Below, piece by piece: positions 1-5,182 of a stretch of 5,182 nucleotides of DNA. A program made the translations under genes and the position numbers. Every line of letters begins with the position of its first letter. The first letter of the stretch is position 1. The notes below the pieces were generated by a model, which had not been told where the DNA came from, did no database searches, and saw nothing but the letters and a program-made list of their open reading frames with translations. Source of the DNA: Ignavibacteriota bacterium (GTDB lineage: Bacteria > Bacteroidota > Ignavibacteria > Tepidaquicellales > Tepidaquicellaceae); the NCBI GenBank assembly GCA_003158365.1, contig PMIW01000238.1, positions 8,282 through 13,463 of the forward strand, read 5' to 3'.

Positions 1-200
1 AATATCGAAATCCCGAGCCCCGAATCGAATACTTTGAAAGATTTGCCGAGCCTGTGAAGTTCGTTGAATATTTCAGCTACAAGTTCCGCCGCCATGAGCT
101 CATCATCGGACTTTTCGGAATTAAGAAGAAAATCCTTGTTGTATAAATTAAATTTTAAATTGGAAAGTTTTTTTAAATTTTCTGTCAATAAATTGTTCAT
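1..200 (-). CDS. ygeW: Knotted carbamoyltransferase, YgeW type (3'-truncated, N-terminal 66 codons)
   Basis: Partial gene running off the window edge; the start ATG is at 200. The visible part begins MNNLLTENLKKL and contains LYNKDFLL at 19-26 and KVFDSGLGISIF at the end. From memory, E. coli YgeW has LHEKDFLL at the same positions 19-26, followed by DEL and KVFNSGLGISVF in the same order, so the two align with no gaps over this segment and share the same start. That block leads into the carbamoyl-phosphate-binding motif (STRTR) of transcarbamylases, which lies beyond the window. YgeW is a cytoplasmic transcarbamylase with a knotted C-terminal fold, found in purine-catabolic clusters; its likely job is to move a carbamoyl group between a ureido compound and phosphate. 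The gene starts 14 nt after the [2Fe-2S] stop, behind A/T-only bases apart from one C and with no Shine-Dalgarno sequence. The first 30 codons are very AT-rich. The identity rests on 66 residues, but the match is specific. Confidence 0.8.
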   Translation of the reverse strand, partial: MNNLLTENLKKLSNLKFNLYNKDFLLNSEKSDDELMAAELVAEIFNELHRLGKSFKVFDSGLGISI

Positions 201-214
201 AATATATATTTGTA

Positions 215-682
215 TTAATTTTTCCTATAATGCTCCGATGCCATTTCTACAGCATCTATAATCTGTTGATACCCGGTGCATCTGCAAAGATTTCCCTGCA
301 GTGCTTTTCTGATTTGCTCGCGCGTGGGTTTTGAATTTTTTAAAAGTAGTGCGTGAGCGGTCAGCACCATACCCGGCGTGCAGAATCCGCACTGAATCGC
401 ACCGGCATCCACGAAGGCCTGCTGGAGCGGATGAAGCGTACCGTCGGGTTTTGCCATTCCCTCTATCGTCGTGATTTTTTTTCCTTCCGCATCTTTTACA
501 AGCACGTGGCATATTTTTATAACTTCATTATTAAGCAGTACAGCGCAGGCACCGCAGGCATTCATTTCACAGGCATTCTTTGCGCCCGTTAAATCAAGCT
601 CATCGCGGAGATATTCTGTCAGTCTTTTTTCTTTGAAAGAATCCGGCACGGTATAAGATTTATTGTTTATCATTAGTTTCAT
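215..682 (-). CDS. [2Fe-2S] iron-sulfur subunit of the molybdenum hydroxylase
   Basis: Complete gene of 155 residues, normal for this subunit (about 150-170). It carries electrons from the molybdenum centre to the next acceptor. The N-terminal plant-ferredoxin-type domain binds one cluster through C38, C43, C46 and C58 (NACEMNACGAC, then KIC). The C-terminal helical domain binds the second through C98, C101, C133 and C135 (QCGFCTPGM and LCRCTGY). All eight ligands are present. The glycines usual before C43 (as in GCGEGGCGAC) are replaced by CEMNACGAC, a variant seen in related hydroxylases. Its ATG overlaps the large-subunit TGA as ATGA, which points to coupled translation and equal amounts of the two subunits. 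It has the only good Shine-Dalgarno sequence in the window. The gene is GC-rich compared with its neighbours; one 60-base line inside it is 62% GC. Confidence 0.95.
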   Translation of the reverse strand: MKLMINNKSYTVPDSFKEKRLTEYLRDELDLTGAKNACEMNACGACAVLLNNEVIKICHVLVKDAEGKKITTIEGMAKPDGTLHPLQQAFVDAGAIQCGFCTPGMVLTAHALLLKNSKPTREQIRKALQGNLCRCTGYQQIIDAVEMASEHYRKN

Positions 683-2937
683 TGCAGTACCTCAATGACT
701 TTCTTTACATTAATTTTCATCGGCAGTTTATAAAATCTCTCACCCGTAGCATTGTAAATCGCATTTGCAATTGCAGGTGCCATAAGTTCATTTGTCGGTT
801 CGCCGATTCCCTTTGCACCGCTCGGAGAGTTCGGGTCGGGATTCTGAACCAGCACGGCTTTCATCTCAGGCATATCAGTTGCGCGCGGAATCCTGTAAGA
901 ATTAAAATTCAGACTTCTTATTTTCCCCTCTTTTATTTTCAATTCTTCGTGAAGCGCATATCCCGTTCCCATCGCCATCCCGCCGTAAAACTGCCCGAGT
1001 GTCATACTTTCGTTTGCAACCTTGCCGGCATCGTGCGCGGCAAAGGCTTTCAGTAATTTTACTTTGCCCGTTTTTTTGCTTACGGTAAGCTCGACAATCT
1101 GGCATCCGTAAGTAAACGAGAAGTATGCAATACCCTGTCCCGTTTCCTCGTCCCATGTAACTTTCGGAGCTTTGAAAACTCCGAATGCAAAAGGATATAT
1201 TCTTTCATCATACATTTCCTTTATTACTTCCTCAAATGATAATGATTTGTTTTTGGAAAAAACTTTATCTTTTTTAATTTCTATTTCTTCAGGAGTGCAG
1301 TTAAATTTCGAAGAAGCAAATTCGAATATTTTCTTTTTAAGCTCTTTAACTGCATTTACAGTAGCTCCCCCTCCCATTACTGTACCGCGTGATGCGACTG
1401 TTGTTCCGCTGTCAGGAATATTTGAAGTGGAAGGTCTTTTATAACGTATTCTTTCCAGATTGACACCAAGCTCCCTTGCTAAAATCAGGCACATAGCAGA
1501 TTCCGAGCCCTGCCCGTTTTCGTGAATTCCTGTTTCAAGCAATATCGATCCGTCTGCCTGCACATTAATTATCGCCGCACAAAAATCCGAGCCTTCCGCA
1601 CCTAGGCTCATTCCCCTGTAGCTCATCGCAAGTCCGATTCCGTAAACCTCGTCTTCGCTGATATTCGATTTGCATTTCTTAAACTTTTCAAAATAATCCG
1701 ATTCTTTCAGCATCACATCCAGAACCTCTTCCATTGCAACTTTGTGGTTATCGAGTTTCTGCCCTGTTATAGTCGTGCTTCCCTGCCTTACCATATTTTT
1801 TCTTCGGAATTCTATAGAAGGAATTCCGAGTTTTTCAGCTGCAATTTCCACCATAGATTCAATCACAAAATTCATTTGCGGAGAGCCGAAACCGCGCATT
1901 GCACCGGTAACAATGTTGTTTGTATAAACACCATATGTATTGCAGTTAACATTTTCAACGACGTACGGTCCGCAGCACTGAACTGTAGAGCGCCAGGTAA
2001 CCCACGGCGTAACCGAACAATATGCTCCGCCGTCTGCAATGATTTTCGTATCAACGGCTTTTATAATTCCGTCCTTGCTCAAGCCCATTTTATAAAAAAC
2101 TTTGTACGGATGTCTTTTATAGCTTTCGCGGATAGACCATTCACGTGTGTAAGACATTTTAACAGGACGGCCTGTAAGCTTTGCGGCAAGAGCAGTTCGT
2201 GAGCAAACAATTGCAATTGTATCATCCTTGCCTCCGAATCCGCCTCCGACAGAAACACCAAGCACTTCTATTTCTGCCAGCGGAACTCCAAGCAAAGCCG
2301 AAGTAAATCTGCGTGTACTGAACGGGTGCTGCATTCCTGCATAAATCTCTATAACCCCGTCTGCACGCGGATTGCAGACTGCTGATTCGGGTTCCATATA
2401 AGCATGCTCTACAAATTGTGTTTGAAAAACTTTTTCAATAATAACATCGGAAGTTTTAAATCCTTCTTCAACATTCCCTTTTCTGACTTTGTGGTGATTT
2501 ATAATATTTGTCCCGTGGCTCTCGTGAATAATTAATGAATCCGGTTTTATTGCTTCTTCAGGGTCTAAAACCGGCGGCAAAACTTCGGCATTAACTTTAA
2601 TTAATGCTGAAGCTTTTAATGCAAGCTCTTTTGTTTCCGCAACAACAACTGCAACAACATCCCCGTTATAATATATTTTATCTTCTGCAAAAATCCTGAA
2701 ATCTTTTATAATCTGCCCCCACCTGTTCACGCCCGGAACATCCTTTGCTGTTATTACTTTTACAACACCTTCGGATTTTTCAGCTTCGGATATATCAATA
2801 TTAATTATCTTCGCGTGTACAAAATCGGAATAAACCGGAACTGCGTGAAGCATAAAAGGAAATTTTACATCATCAGTGTATTTAGTCTTACCCGTTACTT
2901 TTGCATATGCGTCGTTACGCCAGGCTTTTGAGTTCAT
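679..2937 (-). CDS. Xanthine-dehydrogenase-type molybdopterin-binding subunit
   Basis: Complete gene of 752 residues, the usual size for a stand-alone molybdenum-hydroxylase large subunit. It probably hydroxylates a purine or similar N-heterocycle in the cytoplasm. The N-terminal a/b hammerhead domain (about 10-120) opens with DAYAKVTGKTKYTDD, and the two cofactor-binding domains follow (about 165-385 and 430-740). Visible motifs are EHAYMEP (177-183), Q203, GGGFGGKDD (231-239), AMRGFGSPQ (346-354), ENGQG (473-477) and GAKGIGEP (707-714). In the last, E713 is the catalytic glutamate. Spacing from Q203 to D238 to R316 to R348 equals that of bovine Q767-E802-R880-R912 as I remember that sequence, so the purine-orienting arginine seems kept and Glu802 becomes Asp. 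The start is forced: an in-frame TAA lies three codons upstream with no other start codon between. There is no Shine-Dalgarno sequence. The gene overlaps the [2Fe-2S] subunit by 4 nt. The substrate is not fixed by sequence; no FAD partner is in the window. Confidence 0.93.
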   Translation of the reverse strand: MNSKAWRNDAYAKVTGKTKYTDDVKFPFMLHAVPVYSDFVHAKIINIDISEAEKSEGVVKVITAKDVPGVNRWGQIIKDFRIFAEDKIYYNGDVVAVVVAETKELALKASALIKVNAEVLPPVLDPEEAIKPDSLIIHESHGTNIINHHKVRKGNVEEGFKTSDVIIEKVFQTQFVEHAYMEPESAVCNPRADGVIEIYAGMQHPFSTRRFTSALLGVPLAEIEVLGVSVGGGFGGKDDTIAIVCSRTALAAKLTGRPVKMSYTREWSIRESYKRHPYKVFYKMGLSKDGIIKAVDTKIIADGGAYCSVTPWVTWRSTVQCCGPYVVENVNCNTYGVYTNNIVTGAMRGFGSPQMNFVIESMVEIAAEKLGIPSIEFRRKNMVRQGSTTITGQKLDNHKVAMEEVLDVMLKESDYFEKFKKCKSNISEDEVYGIGLAMSYRGMSLGAEGSDFCAAIINVQADGSILLETGIHENGQGSESAMCLILARELGVNLERIRYKRPSTSNIPDSGTTVASRGTVMGGGATVNAVKELKKKIFEFASSKFNCTPEEIEIKKDKVFSKNKSLSFEEVIKEMYDERIYPFAFGVFKAPKVTWDEETGQGIAYFSFTYGCQIVELTVSKKTGKVKLLKAFAAHDAGKVANESMTLGQFYGGMAMGTGYALHEELKIKEGKIRSLNFNSYRIPRATDMPEMKAVLVQNPDPNSPSGAKGIGEPTNELMAPAIANAIYNATGERFYKLPMKINVKKVIEVLQ
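689..693 (-). promoter_or_regulatory. Shine-Dalgarno site for the [2Fe-2S] subunit
   Basis: GAGGT on the coding strand lies 6 nt before the ATG at 682, inside the last codons of the large-subunit gene, where it encodes part of Glu-Val. It is the only clear ribosome binding site in the window. It supports the start at 682 over the in-frame ATG three codons later. Confidence 0.7.
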
Positions 2938-2967
2938 AAAGTTTTAAAGTTCATAAAGTTCATAAAG
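2933..2967 (-). repeat. Four-unit 9-bp tandem repeat spanning the large-subunit start
   Basis: On the coding strand the units are CTTTATGAA (2967-2959), CTTTATGAA (2958-2950), a degenerate 8-bp CTTTAAAA (2949-2942) and CTTTATGAA (2941-2933). The last unit holds the ATG of the molybdopterin subunit at 2937. The short unit shifts the phase, so the two upstream ATGs are out of frame with the large subunit, and it places an in-frame TAA (2946-2944) three codons before that start. Short repeats of this kind can expand or contract by slippage. Confidence 0.85.
2934..2963 (-). CDS. Possible 9-codon leader mini-ORF (MNFMNFKTL)
   Basis: An ATG starts 6 nt after the hydantoinase stop codon and reads MNFMNFKTL before a TGA. 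That TGA overlaps the ATG of the hydroxylase large subunit as ATGA (2937-2934). It is built entirely from the tandem repeat in this gap. A ribosome ending the hydantoinase could reinitiate here and then again at the large subunit. There is no Shine-Dalgarno sequence and no independent evidence that it is translated. It could simply be a by-product of the repeat. Confidence 0.25.
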   Translation of the reverse strand: MNFMNFKTL

Positions 2968-2969
2968 AT

Positions 2970-4319
2970 TTATATTAAACTCTTTCCGCATATTTCCTTT
3001 GCCACAATCAAATCATTTTCTACAATCTTTTCACCTCTTACAAAAACATTTTTAAAGCTAAGTTTTGTTTTAAATCCGGGATATGTTTCATAAACATCCG
3101 ACAAGCTTGATTTTATATTTCTTTCATTACAGTTTGAATTTAATATTACTAAATCTGCATCAGAGCCGTTTCTTATCACACCCTTTTGCGGATATATACC
3201 TGTTATCTTTGCCGGGTTTGCCGATAACCTCCTGCTTAATTCGAATATTGCATCATTAAAATTATCACTATATAATTTAAATATCAAGTGAGACAGGGCA
3301 CCGATTCCGGCTAATCCGTTCGGAATATTCCTTATATCGGGTTTTGTAGTTTTTAATTCTTCATCTTTGTCTTTTTTTAAAAATGCGCAATGATCCGTTG
3401 CATATATATTAAAGTACCCTTCCCTTGCTTTGTTTTTCAGTTCAAACATGTTTTTTTCATCACGAATCGGCGGCGAGCAAATCCACCTGTAACCGTTTTC
3501 CTTTTTTAAATATTCATCACTCAGGAAAAGATAGTGCGGTGCTGTTTCACAGGTAATAACGATTTCTTTTCTTGCCTCATTTATCAATTCCGCACCTTCC
3601 GGAGTTGAAACGTGGACAATATGCAATTTCACTTTATGCTTTTTTGCAATCCCAATCAGTTTTTTTATTGCTGTTATTTCAGCTTCTTTCGGTCTTAATA
3701 AAGTATGCGCAAATGCTTTTGTGAAATCAATATTTTTCCTGGCTTCTTCTTTTATAATATTATTATCTTCACAGTGAATCAGAAATGTTAAATTTTTATT
3801 TTTTAACTTTTCAAAAATCATTTCAAGTGTTTCATAAGAAGTATAAATCCCCGCGTTTTCATACGTGGTATAAAACTTAAATGTCTTAAATCCTTTTTTA
3901 ATAAAATCATAAATCTCTTTCCAGGTATTTTCATCAAAACTTGTCGGAGTCAGGTGCCACATTAAATCGCAATATGAATTACCGTTCGATTTTAATTTCG
4001 CTTTTTCTATTGCCTGATTTAATGATTCGTTTTTTCCCTGCGTGATAAAAGTGAAAAGGGTCGTAATACCGTTGAGTATTGCAATTTCAGAGCCTGATTT
4101 ATAAGTATCGGCAAGATAATATTTACCGATTGAATCATCCAGGTGTGTATGGATATCGATCATTCCTGGGAGAACATATAGCCCTGCTGCATCTATAATC
4201 TCATCTGCTTTTATATCTGTATCTGCATTAATAAATTTTCCGTTTTGAATAAATATATCCGACCGGTGCACACCGTCTTCAAAACAAACCAAACCGTTTT
4301 TTATTAATGTTGTTTTCAT
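2970..4319 (-). CDS. Hydantoinase/dihydropyrimidinase-type cyclic amidohydrolase (HyuA-like)
   Basis: Complete gene of 449 residues, close to the family's usual 450-470. It hydrolyses the cyclic amide of a hydantoin or dihydropyrimidine ring in the cytoplasm. The dinuclear metal site is visible: H57 and H59 in GMIDIHTHL, the lysine expected to be carbamylated (K148 in TFKFY), H182 in IHCED, H236 in HIVHVST, and D309 in YATDH. Y153, five residues after K148, matches the catalytic tyrosine of dihydropyrimidinases. SPPIRD (282-287) and IPNGLAGIG (332-340) match substrate-backbone contact regions. HTHL is followed by DD, not by the RxPG of dihydroorotase, so a pyrimidine-biosynthetic role is unlikely. 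The C-terminus has the usual NPAKITGIYPQKGVI and GSDADLVILN elements. The ATG lies 2 nt after the upstream stop (TAAAAATG) with no clear Shine-Dalgarno sequence, suggesting translational coupling. In a ygeW/xdh cluster the likely substrate is a purine-derived hydantoin, by analogy with HyuA. The gene is notably AT-rich. Confidence 0.9.
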   Translation of the reverse strand: MKTTLIKNGLVCFEDGVHRSDIFIQNGKFINADTDIKADEIIDAAGLYVLPGMIDIHTHLDDSIGKYYLADTYKSGSEIAILNGITTLFTFITQGKNESLNQAIEKAKLKSNGNSYCDLMWHLTPTSFDENTWKEIYDFIKKGFKTFKFYTTYENAGIYTSYETLEMIFEKLKNKNLTFLIHCEDNNIIKEEARKNIDFTKAFAHTLLRPKEAEITAIKKLIGIAKKHKVKLHIVHVSTPEGAELINEARKEIVITCETAPHYLFLSDEYLKKENGYRWICSPPIRDEKNMFELKNKAREGYFNIYATDHCAFLKKDKDEELKTTKPDIRNIPNGLAGIGALSHLIFKLYSDNFNDAIFELSRRLSANPAKITGIYPQKGVIRNGSDADLVILNSNCNERNIKSSLSDVYETYPGFKTKLSFKNVFVRGEKIVENDLIVAKEICGKSLI

Positions 4320-4321
4320 TT

Positions 4322-5182
4322 TTAAAACACTTTTACGCTTTCAATATCTTTCAATCCGTTTCCCGTAATCAGCAATACAATTTGTTCCTTTTTATCAAGT
4401 AAATCGGAATCTTTCAGTTTCAGCAAAGCCGCTGCCGTAGCGGATGAAGAAGGCTCTGCAAAAATACCTGTCTTGCCTGCAAGTATTTTCTGTGCATTTA
4501 ATATTTCTTCATCTGTTACTGTTACGGAAAAACCCTTAGACTCTTCTACTGCCCTTTTTGCCAGATATGCATTGCTCGGTACTGATACCGAAATCGAATC
4601 CGCAACAGTTTTCGGATTCTCGGCATTTTTATATACACCTGTCTGAATGAAATTATGTATGGCATTTGATTTCTCTGCCTGCGCGCAAATAAGTCTTGGC
4701 AATTTTTCAATTAATCCCGCTTCTTTCAAATCATAAAATGCCTTATATATTCCGCTTATAATAACTCCGTCACCAACAGGAATAATAATAGTATCAGGTA
4801 CTTTAAAATTATTTTGCGCAAATATCTCAAGACCTGCAATTTTCTTCCCTTCAATCGTTAAAGGATGGTAAGCAGTGTTTCTGTTCAGTCCGGGATTATT
4901 TTCAGTATACTCGATTGACATCTTAAATGCATCATCATAAGTTCCTTTCACCTTAATCACTTCCGCACCGTATAAATACATCTGAATAAGTTTTGCTTTC
5001 GGTGCTGACCCAGGCACGAATATAATTGCTTTCTTATTATCCGATGCACAAACTGCGGCAAGTGCGCTTGCTGCATTTCCCGTAGAGGCTGTTACAATAC
5101 TTTTTTCTTTTATCCTGTTTGCTTCTGCTACTACCAGAAACGATGCCCTGTCTTTTAGCGACCCGCTTGGATTTAAGCCGTC
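4322..5182 (-). CDS. Threonine-synthase-like PLP-dependent enzyme (5'-truncated)
   Basis: Partial gene; the frame is open to the window edge, and 286 residues are visible. Numbering from the first visible residue, the PLP-lysine motif GLNPSGSLKDR is at 2-12 with the Schiff-base lysine at K10. The substrate/cofactor loop ASTGNAAS is at 32-39, the phosphate-binding glycine loop PVGDGVIISG at 135-144, and TGNGLKD near 273-279. SLKDR and TGNGLKD are typical of threonine synthase rather than serine/threonine dehydratase. An estimated 50-100 N-terminal residues are missing. The GTG at 5017 is an internal valine (FVPGSAPKAK), not a start. Family members convert O-phosphohomoserine to threonine in the cytoplasm, but no homoserine or threonine genes are visible here. 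Its stop codon is 2 nt from the hydantoinase start, so the two are probably cotranslated. Inference: it may fill the role of YgeX (diaminopropionate ammonia-lyase) or act on another amino acid in this catabolic operon. Fold and cofactor are sure; the substrate is not. Confidence 0.88.
   Translation of the reverse strand, partial: DGLNPSGSLKDRASFLVVAEANRIKEKSIVTASTGNAASALAAVCASDNKKAIIFVPGSAPKAKLIQMYLYGAEVIKVKGTYDDAFKMSIEYTENNPGLNRNTAYHPLTIEGKKIAGLEIFAQNNFKVPDTIIIPVGDGVIISGIYKAFYDLKEAGLIEKLPRLICAQAEKSNAIHNFIQTGVYKNAENPKTVADSISVSVPSNAYLAKRAVEESKGFSVTVTDEEILNAQKILAGKTGIFAEPSSSATAAALLKLKDSDLLDKKEQIVLLITGNGLKDIESVKVF

Noticed and set aside
182..188. TTGACA on the minus strand near the ygeW start as a -35 promoter box
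   Set aside because: It lies inside the ygeW coding region and no convincing -10 box stands at the right distance. A hexamer match in AT-rich sequence is expected by chance.
64..261. Plus-strand open frame of 65 codons
   Set aside because: It lies antisense to the ygeW start and the end of the [2Fe-2S] gene, and it has no ribosome site or family resemblance. The minus-strand reading gives a clear carbamoyltransferase.
225..512. Minus-strand open frame of 95 codons inside the [2Fe-2S] gene
   Set aside because: It is a frame-shifted shadow of the [2Fe-2S] subunit, whose own frame carries all eight cluster cysteines.
1744..2202. Plus-strand open frame of 152 codons
   Set aside because: It is antisense to conserved parts of the molybdopterin subunit (including the GAMRGFG region), with low-complexity composition and no recognisable motif.
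2970..4319. Calling the amidohydrolase a dihydroorotase of pyrimidine synthesis
   Set aside because: It lacks the RxPG after HTHL and has the tyrosine five residues after the metal-bridging lysine found in hydantoinases and dihydropyrimidinases. Its neighbours are catabolic.
4322..5017. Reading the PLP enzyme as a 231-residue gene starting at GTG 5017
   Set aside because: The frame continues upstream to the window edge with the PLP-lysine motif and the STGN loop, so 5017 is an internal valine and the gene is simply cut by the window.

Overview
All genes in this window lie on the minus strand, so transcription runs from position 5182 towards position 1. The five genes are packed as one operon segment. 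In transcription order they are: a fold-type II PLP enzyme of the threonine-synthase type (5' end cut by the window edge), a hydantoinase/dihydropyrimidinase-type amidohydrolase, the molybdopterin-binding subunit of a xanthine-dehydrogenase-type hydroxylase, its [2Fe-2S] subunit, and the first 66 codons of a knotted carbamoyltransferase of the YgeW type (cut by the other window edge). Junctions are 2 nt, 32 nt (holding a tandem repeat and a 9-codon mini-ORF), a 4-nt ATGA overlap, and 14 nt. No RNA gene, mobile element, CRISPR array, terminator or operon promoter is visible. No stretch longer than 32 nt lies outside a gene.

The gene set points to anaerobic purine/uric-acid catabolism. In Escherichia coli the ygeW-ygeX-ygeY-hyuA-...-ygfK-ssnA-ygfM-xdhD cluster, and similar gut-bacterial uric-acid clusters, combine a molybdenum hydroxylase, a hydantoinase, the YgeW carbamoyltransferase and a PLP ammonia-lyase (YgeX, acting on 2,3-diaminopropionate). 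As I recall the proposed route, which I cannot check here, the purine is hydroxylated or reduced and its rings are opened by amidohydrolases. A ureido group is then moved by YgeW, yielding carbamoyl phosphate, and the remaining diamino acid is deaminated by YgeX. This window fits that scheme with two differences: a threonine-synthase-like enzyme stands where a YgeX-type lyase might be expected, and no FAD subunit for the hydroxylase is visible.

The organism cannot be named from this window. Base composition is mixed: hand-counted lines range from about 15% to 62% GC, and the hydantoinase gene and the ygeW start are the most AT-rich. Three of the four visible starts lack a clear Shine-Dalgarno sequence and have A/T-rich upstream bases. 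That is compatible with the Bacteroidota/Chlorobiota/Ignavibacteria group, but this is a weak inference. Purine breakdown by this kind of cluster suggests an anaerobe or facultative anaerobe.
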